Positions 9,710 to 19,835 of a DNA stretch of 64,000 bases are shown piece after piece. A model generated the notes under the pieces. That model had not been told where the DNA came from. It made no database searches and worked only from the letters and a program-made list of their open reading frames with translations. The DNA lies in the NCBI GenBank assembly GCA_028284635.1, contig JANQRJ010000011.1, positions 1-64,000 of the forward strand, read 5' to 3'. Position 1 is the stretch's first letter, and each line of letters starts with the position of its first letter. The translations under genes and the position numbers were made by a program. Source of the stretch: Pelagicoccus sp. GTDB taxonomy: Bacteria; Verrucomicrobiota; Verrucomicrobiia; Opitutales; Opitutaceae.

Positions 9710-10476
9710 TTTCGAATCTGATTTAAAGATCTAGCTGCCTCTAACAACAAAGGCTGCCGCTTGTCAGCAAAAGCGTCGGGCTGAAATCGATAGGCCTCCG
9801 CAAGGCTGAGCGCCCCGCGGAAACGGGCTTTGAAAAACACCGGAACCGCCATGCGGCGAACCGCGTGAGCGTTGTAGAACTCGTCGACCGCCAATCCATC
9901 GATCCTCGCCTCGTTCACAATTCTACGCGCCACGCCCACGGGGATCCGTTCCAGATTGCCATCCACCACGTAGCGACAAATGCCCGGCCTCACCTTGGGA
10001 GCGGACTTCCAGAAAGCGTATCCGATGGTCGACACCGCTTCCAACTCCTTCGACATGTCTCGCACGAAGCCCGGCTTGGCCCTCACTTGCAGCTCGCCGC
10101 GCCCCACCTGCTGCTTCGCCAGAAAAAGGTTCCCATCCTTCGCCTCGTACCACTCGGCCGTCGCATTCGCCTCAAGAGAAAGGGTCTCAAGCGTTTTCTC
10201 CAATCGAAGCATGAAATTCTCGTCCGGGTTTTCCGCAGAAACGAGACGCTTCAAGCTTCGAAAACGCCGATCACCTTGGCGTTCCACGCAGCCCAAAGAC
10301 TCCAGCTCCTTCAGAAGCCGATGGACCGTAGCCACCGGAATCGCAAGGCGATCCGCCAGAAAGGAAAGCGTACAGGGACCCTCCATATCAAGGCGCTCCA
10401 ACAGACGTATCCCTCGAGCTAGGGCCGGGGCAAGAGAGGCGGATTCGGTCTCATCGACTGAAGTCGGAAGATCCAT
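9706..10476 (-). CDS. IclR-family transcriptional regulator
   Basis: ALARGIRLLERLDMEGPCTLSFLADRLAIPVATVHRLLKELESLGCV wHTH; overlaps the downstream sulfatase by 4 bp (ATGA). Confidence 0.85.
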   Translation of the reverse strand: MDLPTSVDETESASLAPALARGIRLLERLDMEGPCTLSFLADRLAIPVATVHRLLKELESLGCVERQGDRRFRSLKRLVSAENPDENFMLRLEKTLETLSLEANATAEWYEAKDGNLFLAKQQVGRGELQVRAKPGFVRDMSKELEAVSTIGYAFWKSAPKVRPGICRYVVDGNLERIPVGVARRIVNEARIDGLAVDEFYNAHAVRRMAVPVFFKARFRGALSLAEAYRFQPDAFADKRQPLLLEAARSLNQIRK

Positions 10477-10580
10477 ATTTAGAAATGTTTCTGAATATGG
10501 AAATCCATGAGTTCAAGCCTGAAATCCGATCCATCGCGATCCGATCCCTTGCCGGGCGTCTCGTCATGCGTGAGACGACA

Positions 10581-10976
10581 CTACTTCGCCGGATACAGCA
10601 AATAGACGTCCTGGTTGATCTCCACTTTCGCTGACTCGATTTTCTGCCTGACCAGAGCCTCGTAGCGTTCGTCGATGTAGCGCGACTGGAGAATGGTACG
10701 CTGCTCCTCGAACGGAAGGAAGTCGCCCTTGACCTTCTCAATCACCTTGCCGACGAGGATGACGTTGGAAAACGAATACACGTCTGAAACCTCTCCTTCC
10801 GAAAGCAGAGCGAGATCCACATCCATCGGAGCATCTATCCTGCCCACCTGTTTGCCGCAAGGCGCAAGCGCCAGCCCTACAAAACGTTGCAATGTAGGGT
10901 CGCCGCTTGCGGCGTACCGCAGCTGTTCAATTCGTGAACGTTTTGCAGACGCAGTCTCCCCTGAGAAACTATCCAA
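10581..10976 (-). pseudogene. Remnant resembling the C-terminus of a parvulin/SurA-like peptidyl-prolyl isomerase, interrupted and 5'-truncated by REP-like repeats
   Basis: VDLALLSEGEVSDVYSFSNVILVGKVIEKVKGDFLPFEEQRTILQSRYIDERYEALVRQKIESAKVEI; REP-derived peptide YAASGDPTLQRFVGLALAPCG inside the ORF. Confidence 0.5.
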
Positions 10977-11073
10977 ATAAGTCGCTCAAGGTAGGGACCG
11001 ATCGCCGAGCGGTCCGCGTCATGCAGATCAATTCTCCGACGGACGCGGTCCCGCTTTGCGGGATCTGCGCTAC
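10854..11073. repeat. Cluster of REP-like hairpins
   Basis: gccgcaaggcgcaagcgccagcCCTAC (10854-10880), GTAGggtCGCCGCttGCGGCG (10894-10914), GTAGGGACCGatcgccgagCGGTCC...gcgCTAC (10991-11073). Confidence 0.8.
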
Positions 11074-11085
11074 GGGGGCACAATT

Positions 11086-11916
11086 CTAGCTCGCCTCGAA
11101 AAACCGCCGGACCTTCTCGTTGAAGTGGACCTCGCTATTGTCCTGCGGCTGGTAGCCGATGACCTTTCGCGCATTCGCGATGCTCCAGAAGGCGTGGGAG
11201 TTGCCGCTAATGCCATAGAAGACTTGAAACGGTACGCCCTGCTCGTCCTCGATATTCTCCGTCTCTATGCTTCGCGTATAGAGCTGAACAAGATCGCGTT
11301 GGCTGATGTACGCTCCCAAGGCGCGCCGCATCCGGCGAAAATCTCCCGGCTTGACCTCATCCAAGTCAGTCTCGCGCGGGGCGCCGATGCGCATCTGCAC
11401 ATTGGAAAGCGGCCTGCCGTTCACCCGCCCCAGAGCGAAGACGAAACCAAGGTGCTCATAGCTGTCCTTCGCCCAGCCGTAGTAGCCGTAGGAACGATTT
11501 TGAGTCGTCTGATCGATATAGTCCATCTTCCCATCCAGCAGAAGCTCCTCGTAGTAGTCAGCCGCGTGATTCGAGCTCGTCATGATAACCCGCCGAACCC
11601 CCTCTTCCCACGCAGTTTGATAGACGTTGTATGCCATGCGGATATTCCCGTGCTCCGCTTCGAACCCCTCTCCCGCCGTATCCGTGGTTCCACTACCCAT
11701 GAATCCATTGTGGATGACCGTATCCACTCCTTGGAACAAATGGCGGTACGAATCGCGATCAGGGTCAGCCAGATCCGCAAGACGGAGGTCTTTCAGAGAA
11801 TCGCTCTCCTTGAAATCCGTCAGTCTCAAGTCGTAGCTCTTGCTCAGCTCGGGAATCAGCAGCGACGAAATAATCCCGCAAGCCCCAGTCATTAAAACGC
11901 GTCTCTTCTCGCTCAT
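11086..11916 (-). CDS. NAD(P)-dependent epimerase/dehydratase-family protein, uronate-dehydrogenase-like
   Basis: MSEKRRVLMTGACGIISSLLIPEL Rossmann start; YGWAKDSYEHLGF (YxxxK); internal ATG at 11916 preferred over the 12036 ORF start. Confidence 0.8.
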   Translation of the reverse strand: MSEKRRVLMTGACGIISSLLIPELSKSYDLRLTDFKESDSLKDLRLADLADPDRDSYRHLFQGVDTVIHNGFMGSGTTDTAGEGFEAEHGNIRMAYNVYQTAWEEGVRRVIMTSSNHAADYYEELLLDGKMDYIDQTTQNRSYGYYGWAKDSYEHLGFVFALGRVNGRPLSNVQMRIGAPRETDLDEVKPGDFRRMRRALGAYISQRDLVQLYTRSIETENIEDEQGVPFQVFYGISGNSHAFWSIANARKVIGYQPQDNSEVHFNEKVRRFFEAS

Positions 11917-12084
11917 GATCGAAGCAATCTGAGCCATTCGCCAAAGAGCGGCAACCCTCAACCTCGACCGGAAAGCTCTTTCCCAAGATCCAAACCGGCA
12001 GAAACTCCACGTCCGAAGACCGCCCCAATTCGGCATTTCATTCTCTAACGTTAGAAACTAAAATGCATCGGCAGGGCGTTCCAA

Positions 12085-12122
12085 AAAATCCCTCTCGGAG
12101 CTGCGAAAATCCCTCTCGGAGC
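12085..12122. promoter_or_regulatory. Direct repeat upstream of the siderophore receptor, possible operator
   Basis: AAAATCCCTCTCGGAGC at 12085-12101 and 12106-12122 (identical, 21-bp period). Confidence 0.5.
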
Positions 12123-12169
12123 AGAAAAGACGTCAACGGTTCGCTAAATATCTTGGCCTTCAAACCAAG

Positions 12170-14395
12170 ATGAAACAGACATACGCTTCGAACCAAGACA
12201 TGGACGCTGCCACCAAGACAGCGCCATTCACGATCACCAAGTGGACAGGCTCTCTCTCCCTCGCCGCTTCACTCCTAGCGAGCTTCTCCTCGGCCCAATC
12301 GTCCGTCGAAGAGGATCTCGACTTCGTCGAGCTGGAGCCCTTCGTTGCAGTCGGGCAGTACCTCTATTCGGATCAGATCAACGCCCTGAAAACGCCGACC
12401 CCGATCAACGAGGTCCCACAGAGCCTCTCCATTCTCACCGCCGACCAAATCGCTCTGCAAGGCGCCTCCAGCATCGGCCAGCTCATCGATTACACTCCGG
12501 GCGTAAATACCTCCCAGGGCGAAGGCCACCGCGATGCGGTCGTGTTCCGCGGCTCCCGCTCGACCGCCGACTTCTACATCGATGGCGTACGAGACGACGT
12601 GCAGTACTACCGCCCACTCTACAACCTCGAACAAGTGGAAATCCTGCGCGGCCCCAACGCCCTCTTCTTCGGCCGCGGTGGCACCGGAGGCATCCTCAAC
12701 CGCGTTACCAAAAAGCCCGTCTTCCACAACGCCTTCAATGCCTACCACAACAGCATCGATAGCGAGGGCGAATACAGCATCGCCATCGACAGCAATATCG
12801 CCGTCGACGAAAACTCGGCCTACCGCATCAACGCTTTCTTCGAAAGCCTGAGCAACCACCGCGACTTCTACGACGGTGAGCGCATCGGCATCAACCCGAC
12901 CGCGAAATTCGCCCTCTCGCCCGACAGCGTGCTCGACCTTTCCTACGAGTACATCGACCACCAGCGCTTCATCGATCGCGGCATCCCCACCGGGGCCGAC
13001 GGTAGCCCAGTGGAAGCCTTTCAGGACATCGTCTTCGGCGATCCCGAGCTCAACAACAGCGAGCTCGAAGCCCACTTGCTGAGAGCCTCCCTGCAGCAAA
13101 CCTTCTCAGAAAGCCTCAAGGGCAACTTCAGCGCCTTCTACGGAGACTACGACAAGCTCTACGAAAACTTCTACGCATCCGACTACAACCAAGCCGACAC
13201 GCCTGACCTTGTCACGCTCGATGGATACATCGACACCACGCGGAGAACGAACCTCGTGCTGTCCGCCAATCTGATCGGAGACTTCCAAAGCGACGCCATC
13301 AGCCACACCGTGATCGTCGGAGCCGAGTACATCGACACCTCCTCCGACCAGGACCGCTACAACGCCTTCTGGAACACCACCGAGGACGACAACGAGACCT
13401 TCTCCATCGCCCGCCCGCTCAACCTTGTCGGCGGCATCGGCGTCAACGCCGCAGGCGACCCAACGTCAAACGACTACACCGTCGACCTCAACGACGACAC
13501 CCGCGTAGGCATCGAAGTCCTCTCACTCTACGCCCAGGACGAGATCGCCCTCGCCGAGCAATGGGACCTCATCCTTGGCGCCCGCTTCGACAGCTTCGAC
13601 ATCGAGGTCGAGAGTTACGAGCTGGAAGACCCCAGCGATCCATCAAACCAAACACGTATTCTCGTCGATACCCGCAGCCGCAAGGACGAGGAAGTCTCGC
13701 CCCGCCTGGGCCTCGTCTACAAGCCTCAGAATGGCCTCTCCCTCTACGGAAGCTACAGCGAATCCTTCCTGCCCCGCAGCGGAGAGCAATTCGCCAACAT
13801 CAACGGCAACAACGACGCCCTCGACCCCAACACCTTCTCCAACCTCGAAGCAGGCTTGAAGTGGGAATTCGCTCCCAGCCTCAATCTCACCGCCTCCATC
13901 TTCGAGATCGAGCAAAGCTCTCCCCAAGTCGCGGACGACGATCCCTCCAGCCTCGTCGTCATCGACTCCCAAACAACCGGCTTCGAGCTCCAGCTCCAAG
14001 GACAAGTCACGGAAAACTGGTTCATCTCCGCCGGCTACAGCTACCTCGACGGCGAGCAAGTCGACCAATCCGGCCCCACCGGCCTACGTCCCCGTGAACT
14101 GCCGGAAAACATGCTCTCCGTCTGGAACACCTTCCGAGCCACCGAAAAGCTAGGGCTCGGCCTCGGCATCGCCTATCAGGACGAGAGCTTCATCAACAAC
14201 GGAAACAGCGCTATCCTGCCGAGCTACACCCGAGTCGATGCCGCTGTCTACTACGACGTATCCGAAAACCTGCGACTCCAGCTCAACGTGGAAAACCTCA
14301 CCGACAAGCTCTACTTCCCGCACGCCCACAGCACGCACCAAGCCTCCGTCGGCGCCCCCCTCAACGCCCAGTTCAGCGTCAGCGGACGCTTCTAG
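12170..14395 (+). CDS. TonB-dependent siderophore receptor
   Basis: EVPQSLSILTADQIALQGASSIGQLIDYTPGVN plug; RGPNALFFGRGGTGGILNRVTKKP; terminal aromatic residue (FSVSGRF). Confidence 0.95.
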   Translation: MKQTYASNQDMDAATKTAPFTITKWTGSLSLAASLLASFSSAQSSVEEDLDFVELEPFVAVGQYLYSDQINALKTPTPINEVPQSLSILTADQIALQGASSIGQLIDYTPGVNTSQGEGHRDAVVFRGSRSTADFYIDGVRDDVQYYRPLYNLEQVEILRGPNALFFGRGGTGGILNRVTKKPVFHNAFNAYHNSIDSEGEYSIAIDSNIAVDENSAYRINAFFESLSNHRDFYDGERIGINPTAKFALSPDSVLDLSYEYIDHQRFIDRGIPTGADGSPVEAFQDIVFGDPELNNSELEAHLLRASLQQTFSESLKGNFSAFYGDYDKLYENFYASDYNQADTPDLVTLDGYIDTTRRTNLVLSANLIGDFQSDAISHTVIVGAEYIDTSSDQDRYNAFWNTTEDDNETFSIARPLNLVGGIGVNAAGDPTSNDYTVDLNDDTRVGIEVLSLYAQDEIALAEQWDLILGARFDSFDIEVESYELEDPSDPSNQTRILVDTRSRKDEEVSPRLGLVYKPQNGLSLYGSYSESFLPRSGEQFANINGNNDALDPNTFSNLEAGLKWEFAPSLNLTASIFEIEQSSPQVADDDPSSLVVIDSQTTGFELQLQGQVTENWFISAGYSYLDGEQVDQSGPTGLRPRELPENMLSVWNTFRATEKLGLGLGIAYQDESFINNGNSAILPSYTRVDAAVYYDVSENLRLQLNVENLTDKLYFPHAHSTHQASVGAPLNAQFSVSGRF

Positions 14396-14400
14396 CCGCC

Positions 14401-14476
14401 GGAGGGCAATGCTCCGTCATTGCCGTAGAGCCTGCAGGGGAATAACCGACGCGGCAACGACGGAGCGTTGCCCTCC
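14401..14476. repeat. Paired hairpin repeat (GGAGGGCAATGCTCCGTCATTGCC family)
   Basis: ggagGGCAATGctccgtCATTGCC ... GGCAACGacggagCGTTGCCctcc; related copies in 32653-33225. Confidence 0.8.
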
Positions 14477-14550
14477 CCCTTTCTCTTTCGTATCCAAAGG
14501 TCTTGAACCTCCGGTCGCCAATCGATCGTCTCTTTCCAACCAAGCCTGAC

Positions 14551-15567
14551 ATGAAATCCAAAATCGCCTTGCTCATCAGCGCTCTCGCGACCTGCCTGGC
14601 AGCGAATGCCGCGGGAGACGCCATCACCCTCTACAGCCACCGCCACTACCAGTCCGACGAGCAGCTCTTCCAACGCTTCGCCGAAAAGACCGGCATCGAA
14701 GTCAAAGTCGTCAAGGCCAGCGCCGACGAGCTTATCGAGCGCCTCAAGGCCGAAGGAGAAAACTCCCCCGCCGACATCCTCATCGCCGCCGACGCCGGAC
14801 GCCTCCAGCGCGCCAAAGCCGCCGGACTCCTTCAGTCCGTCGATTCCGACACCCTCGCCAGCCGCATCCCCGCCACCTACCGCGACCCAGACGACACCTG
14901 GTTCGGCTTCACCCTTCGCTCCCGCATCTTCGCCTACGCCAGCGACCGCGTAGACGCCAGCGAACTCGGCTCCTACGAGGACCTCGCCGACGACAAATGG
15001 CGAGGCCGCCTCCTCATCCGCTCCTCGGCGAACATCTACAACCAATCCCTGCTCGCCTCTCTCATCGCCCATCACGGCGAGGCCGACGCCCAAAGCTGGG
15101 CAGCCGCCGTGCGCAAGAACATGGCCCGCCCCCCGCAAGGCAGCGACCGAGACCAGATGCGCGCCGTTGCCGCCGGACTCGGAGATCTAGCCGTCGTCAA
15201 CACCTACTACGTCGGTCTCCTCCTGCGCTCCGACAATCCCAAGGACCGCGAAGTCGCCCGCTCCCTCTCCATCCATTTCCCCAACCAAGAAGACCGCGGC
15301 GCCCACGTGAACGTGAGCGGAGCAGGCATGACCCGCCATTCCCCGAATCCCGAAGCCGCAATCAAGTTCCTCGAATTCCTCGCCTCCGACGAAGCCCAGG
15401 CCACCTTCCCCCAGACCACCTCCGAGTATCCAGTCGTTGAAGACGCTCCCTGGTCCGATCTCCAGCTAATCTGGGGGGAATTCAAGAGAGACTCACTCAA
15501 CCTCAACACCTTGGGCGATCTCAATACCCAAGCGGTGCAGACCTTCAACAAAGCCGGCTGGGAATAG
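14551..15567 (+). CDS. fbpA: Fe(III) ABC transporter substrate-binding protein (FbpA/FutA type)
   Basis: MKSKIALLISALATCLAANAAGDAITLYSHRHYQSDEQLFQRFAEKTGIEVKVVKASADELIERLKAEGENSPADILIAADAGRL. Confidence 0.92.
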   Translation: MKSKIALLISALATCLAANAAGDAITLYSHRHYQSDEQLFQRFAEKTGIEVKVVKASADELIERLKAEGENSPADILIAADAGRLQRAKAAGLLQSVDSDTLASRIPATYRDPDDTWFGFTLRSRIFAYASDRVDASELGSYEDLADDKWRGRLLIRSSANIYNQSLLASLIAHHGEADAQSWAAAVRKNMARPPQGSDRDQMRAVAAGLGDLAVVNTYYVGLLLRSDNPKDREVARSLSIHFPNQEDRGAHVNVSGAGMTRHSPNPEAAIKFLEFLASDEAQATFPQTTSEYPVVEDAPWSDLQLIWGEFKRDSLNLNTLGDLNTQAVQTFNKAGWE

Positions 15568-15573
15568 ACTGCA

Positions 15574-17196
15574 TTGATTGGAGCCCTCCGTAAACGCTTC
15601 CGGCGAGACGCGGACCCATGGTCCGCATCATCCGCCCTACTTGCTCTCCTCCTGCTAGCCCCACTCGTCACCCTGACGCTGGGGCTGCTTCATGCAGGCC
15701 CCCAGTGGGACCATGTCGTCTCGACCGTACTCGCCAAATACGTATCCAATACCCTAATACTCATGGCAAGCGTCACCACGCTTGCCATTCTGCTTGCCGT
15801 GCCCGCCGCCTGGTGCGTCAGCGCCTTCGAATTTCCCGGCCGCCGCTTCTTCGACTGGGCGCTTGTATTGCCTTTAGCCATACCGACCTACGTCGCCGCC
15901 TTCGTCTACTACCAGGCGAACGAATCCGCGATCCCCCTCCTCATCGAAATCCGCAAAGCCTGCGGAATCGACGCCTTTCTCGCCGCGGAGAGCCTCATAC
16001 GCTACACCATCCTCTCCCTCGCGCTCGCCGCCGTCCTCTATCCCTACCTCTACCTCAGCGCCCGAGCCTCCTTTTCCCAGCAACGCAGCCAACTCATCGA
16101 GGCCGCCCAGTCCCTCGGACGAAATCCTTGGTCCGTCTTTCTCACCATCGCCCTCCCCCTCGCTCGGCCCGCCCTCGCCGCTGGCACCAGCCTAGTCGTT
16201 ATGGAGGTCATCAACGACTACGGAGCCGTGCACTTCTTCGGCGTGCCGACCCTGACCGAAGGCATCTTCCGCACCTGGTTCGGTCTGGGCGACCGCGATT
16301 CGGCCCTGCGCATCGCCAGCTTCGTCATGCTCGCCGTATTCGCCATTCTACTACTGGAGCAATTCCAGCGCGGGCGAGCCCGATTCGCCGACCCCTCCAA
16401 CCGCTCCCGTCCCATGCAGCCGCGCATCCTCCGTGGCAGACAAGCTGCCGCCGCGGTCCTCGCCTGCGCCCTTCCCCTCGTCCTCGGCTTTCTCTTTCCC
16501 CTCGTTCAGCTCTCCATCTGGGCGCTCCAAGCCTGGCAAGACGTCCTGCAGTCCGACTTCCTCTCCCATCTCCTGAACAGCGCCCTGCTCGCCGCCGCGA
16601 CCGCCGCAGTCCTCACCGCCATCGCTCTCCTCTTCGCCTACACGCGAAAGCTCCACCCAGTCAAATGGCTACGCAGCCTCATGCGCATGACCGCTCTCGG
16701 CTACGCCGCCCCCGGAGCCGTGGTGGCCGTCGGCATCCTAGTGACCCTCGGAGCCGCCGACCGTTTTCTAAGCAACCACACCTCGATCGTTCTCAGCGGC
16801 AGCCTCATCGCCATCAGCTTCGCCTATCTCGTGCGATTCCTCACCGTCTCCCTGCAGCCTGTCCGAGCAGGCATGAATCAGATCTGCGGTTCGCTCGACG
16901 AAGCCTCGCGCATGCTCGGCCACGGCAAGTTCTACACCCTGCGACGCATCAACCTCCCCCTTCTCCACGGCACCCTCTGGGCCGCCTTCACGCTCGTCTT
17001 TGTTGACATTCTCAAGGAGCTGCCCCTCACCATCATCCTCCGTCCGGCGGATTTCGAAACCATGGCCACCACCGCGTTCAGTCTCGCCAAAGAGGGCCGC
17101 ATCCACGAATGCGCCGTCCCCTCTCTAGTCCTGCTTCTCGCCGGCGGCATCGGCCTGGCCATCATTAACCGCCTGCTTCGCCCGATTCGCCAATGA
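15574..17196 (+). CDS. fbpB: Iron ABC transporter permease (FbpB type)
   Basis: 12-TM-like; two EAA-like loops (EAAQSLGRNPWSVFLTIALPLARPAL; EASRMLGHGKFYTLRRINLPLL); follows fbpA. Confidence 0.9.
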   Translation: MIGALRKRFRRDADPWSASSALLALLLLAPLVTLTLGLLHAGPQWDHVVSTVLAKYVSNTLILMASVTTLAILLAVPAAWCVSAFEFPGRRFFDWALVLPLAIPTYVAAFVYYQANESAIPLLIEIRKACGIDAFLAAESLIRYTILSLALAAVLYPYLYLSARASFSQQRSQLIEAAQSLGRNPWSVFLTIALPLARPALAAGTSLVVMEVINDYGAVHFFGVPTLTEGIFRTWFGLGDRDSALRIASFVMLAVFAILLLEQFQRGRARFADPSNRSRPMQPRILRGRQAAAAVLACALPLVLGFLFPLVQLSIWALQAWQDVLQSDFLSHLLNSALLAAATAAVLTAIALLFAYTRKLHPVKWLRSLMRMTALGYAAPGAVVAVGILVTLGAADRFLSNHTSIVLSGSLIAISFAYLVRFLTVSLQPVRAGMNQICGSLDEASRMLGHGKFYTLRRINLPLLHGTLWAAFTLVFVDILKELPLTIILRPADFETMATTAFSLAKEGRIHECAVPSLVLLLAGGIGLAIINRLLRPIRQ

Positions 17197-18173
17197 GTGT
17201 CTCGCTTCAGTTCAAAGGCGTCAGCAAGCAGTACGCCCGCGCCGACCTTCCCGCTGTATCCGATATCGACCTACGCGTCGAGCAAGGCGAAACCCTCGCC
17301 CTCATAGGCGAGAGCGGCAGCGGCAAATCAACCCTCCTGCGCCTCGCCTCCGGACTCGAAGCGCCCGACTCCGGCGAAATCCTTCTCGGCAAGCAAACCG
17401 TAGCCAGCAACCAAGCCTGGACTCCTCCCGAGAAACGCAACGTCGGCCTCGTATTCCAGGACGGCGCCCTTTTTCCCCACCTCGACGTGGCAGCCAATCT
17501 CGCCTACGGCCTCGCTCGCCTTCCAAAAGCGGAGCAAAGAGCCACCGTAGCCAGCTACTTGGAACGCGCAGGTCTCGCCGGCAAGGAAAAGCGATTCCCC
17601 CACGAGCTCTCCGGCGGCGAGCGCCAGCGCCTCTCCGTCGCCCGAGCTCTCGCGCCCCAGCCGAGTCTCCTTCTCATGGACGAACCCTTCGGCAGCCTCG
17701 ACCCCGCGCTGCGCTGCTCCCTCCGCGACGAAATCCACACCCTCCTTCGCAGTGTCGGCGCCACGGTAGTCCTCGTAACGCACGACCCCGAGGACGCCCT
17801 CTCCGTCGCCGACAAGATCGCCATTCTAGGAAACGGCCGCATCGAGCAATTCGGTCCCCCCAGCCAAGTCTACAACGCCCCATCCTGCGCCTACTGCGCC
17901 CACATCTTCGGCCCCGCCAACGAAGTTGTCCAAGAAGATGGATCCAGATTGTGGATACGACCTGAACGCCTCGAACTGCGAGAAAGTCCAGAACCGAACG
18001 CCATCCAAGCCAAAGTCACCCGCATCAAAGACGTGTGGAAACACCAGGAAGTGCACCTAGAGCCCATCAGCCCCGGAACGGAAGCGGGGCAACCCCACTG
18101 GCTCGCCTACACCCAATCCCCGCTCCCCGTCCAGGAAGGCTCCACCGTTTGGGTGAAATTCCGCCAAACCTGA
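17193..18173 (+). CDS. fbpC: Iron ABC transporter ATP-binding protein (FbpC type)
   Basis: Walker A GESGSGKST, signature LSGGERQRLSVARAL, Walker B LLLMDEPF; 4-bp overlap with the permease gene. Confidence 0.93.
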   Translation: MSVSLQFKGVSKQYARADLPAVSDIDLRVEQGETLALIGESGSGKSTLLRLASGLEAPDSGEILLGKQTVASNQAWTPPEKRNVGLVFQDGALFPHLDVAANLAYGLARLPKAEQRATVASYLERAGLAGKEKRFPHELSGGERQRLSVARALAPQPSLLLMDEPFGSLDPALRCSLRDEIHTLLRSVGATVVLVTHDPEDALSVADKIAILGNGRIEQFGPPSQVYNAPSCAYCAHIFGPANEVVQEDGSRLWIRPERLELRESPEPNAIQAKVTRIKDVWKHQEVHLEPISPGTEAGQPHWLAYTQSPLPVQEGSTVWVKFRQT

Positions 18174-18509
18174 ATTGTCCCAAACGTTTCATATGAATAG
18201 TTGCAAAAATCAAGGCTGCCAGCTTCCAATCATGGATAGTATTATTCTTCGAAGCAACGATTTTGCTTTCCCCACTTCTGTCCAAGATTAGACCACATAG
18301 CCTAGGTGAGATTCCGGCAAAATCATTTTGAGCAAAATCATTATTTTAAAAATTCCATCAGGACCCAGTTCCTCATCGATCCGAAAAAACGTGCGTCTAG
18401 CCATATTCTTTCAGGAAAAACGCGATGGATCCACTGCCTTAACTTATGGGAAAATTAATAATTCCTCTCCGGAAACGGTGAAGCGAACATTTCAAAAAAG
18501 AATGCTTTG

Positions 18510-18591
18510 GAACCGCGAATGAACGCGAATAGACGCGAATTTCCTACGACTTGAAGACCATTCGTGTGCATTAGCGTCTATTCGCGGTTCC
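18510..18591. repeat. Inverted-repeat element (AACCGCGAATGAACGCGAATAGACGCGAAT family)
   Basis: gaaccgcgaatgaacgcgaatagacgcgaat ... attcgtgtgcattagcgtctattcgcggttc. Confidence 0.8.
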
Positions 18592-18657
18592 TAGAACACT
18601 TATTTTGAAACGTTTGAGTTGACTCAGCGGATCGAGCGCCATCGTGGGAAAGACGCG

Positions 18658-19437
18658 CTATTTTTGGCAAAGAGCGTACAACTCTGCAGCGGTCAGGGCG
18701 CGACTGTATACGGCCAAGGCAGCTATGGAGCCGCAAAAGAAATTGCCCATCTCTCCCGATCGATCCACACCGCCTACCGTAAAATCGGATCCGGAAGGGC
18801 CAGAGTCATGCAGTCCTCCTGCCATGTAATAGGGATTCACTCCAGGACAGGCATCCAGCATGCCATTGAGCCAAGCATAACCTGCTTGGCCATCGTAGCT
18901 CATGGCGACCGTCGCCCACTGATCGTAAGGGACTGCCGTCGCTCCCATACAGCCATCAATACAATATTTGTAACCAGGCGTCGGTCCCCCAATATTGGAG
19001 AGGTGACCGAATACACGGTCGCTAGCGCCGAACACTTTGATATTCAGGAAGAGACCGTATTGACGCCCTCGATTGGTTTCGTTCCATTGTCCTGCAATGA
19101 ATTCGCATTGTTCAACCCGAGTCCTTTTTCTCTTGATCCAGGCAATGAGTGTCAAATGACCGTCTTTTCCGTGAATATCCAAGCCAGGACATTCATGCCG
19201 CGGTATCGAGAGCCACTGCCCCTCGCTCAATTGCAGAGCCGTTCCGCCGAAGCTGGCGCCGGAATCCTCAACGACCTCTAGGGGCCCAGATCCCGATTGC
19301 AGGCAATATGGCTCGCCTCGCTTGGAAGTGAATCTATCCCCTGACTCGTCGAAGGTCCAGAAGCTGACGAGTCCAGGAATGTCGCTCGGATCGAGCGAAA
19401 TCATAAAGCTTTTTTCCGGTAGCGGTACGTTATCCAT
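18658..19437 (-). CDS. LamG/concanavalin A-like lectin-domain protein
   Basis: GLVSFWTFDESGDRF ... LTLIAWIKRK ... DQWATVAMSYDGQAGYAWLNGML ... GSIAALAVYSRALTAAEL. Confidence 0.8.
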   Translation of the reverse strand: MDNVPLPEKSFMISLDPSDIPGLVSFWTFDESGDRFTSKRGEPYCLQSGSGPLEVVEDSGASFGGTALQLSEGQWLSIPRHECPGLDIHGKDGHLTLIAWIKRKRTRVEQCEFIAGQWNETNRGRQYGLFLNIKVFGASDRVFGHLSNIGGPTPGYKYCIDGCMGATAVPYDQWATVAMSYDGQAGYAWLNGMLDACPGVNPYYMAGGLHDSGPSGSDFTVGGVDRSGEMGNFFCGSIAALAVYSRALTAAELYALCQK

Positions 19438-19744
19438 TGTTCTGCTTTCCTAAGTCGAGGCCAAGCATGCAACTTGCGCGTGTCCGCTATGGGTGCGTTG
19501 CATATAGGTTCATGAGCTTATATATGGAATGAAGAACCAGATCATGGCAACTGCGGAATCCGTGAATGGAGAAAGAAAAAGCAACAAAATTTAAAATGCG
19601 TTCCAGTAAGAATAAACCGCAGGGCTAACTGTCGAACCAATCGGTCGCTCCCGATTCAGATCGGGACCGACCCACCTATGTGCGAGTGAACAAACGAAAA
19701 ATGCTCTGAAAAGCGTACGATAAGTCGAAGATACTGCTTTTGAG

Positions 19745-19817
19745 GTAGGGACCGATCGCCGAGCGGTCCGTGTTGCAGGATCCATTCTCCGGGGACCGCT
19801 CGGCGATCGGTCCCTAC
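19745..19817. repeat. BIME-like pair of GTAG-hairpins (GGACCGATCGCCGAGCGGTCC family)
   Basis: GTAGGGACCGATCGCCGAGCGGTCC ... GGACCGCTCGGCGATCGGTCCCTAC. Confidence 0.88.
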
Positions 19818-19835
19818 CCTTTCCACATATTGGAT

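Noticed and set aside
12275-13099. 274-aa minus-strand ORF opposite the siderophore receptor
   Set aside because: Antisense composition bias typical of high GC3 genes.
15618-17006. 462-aa plus-strand ORF overlapping the FbpB permease
   Set aside because: Arg/Pro/His-rich out-of-frame translation of the permease gene; no domain.
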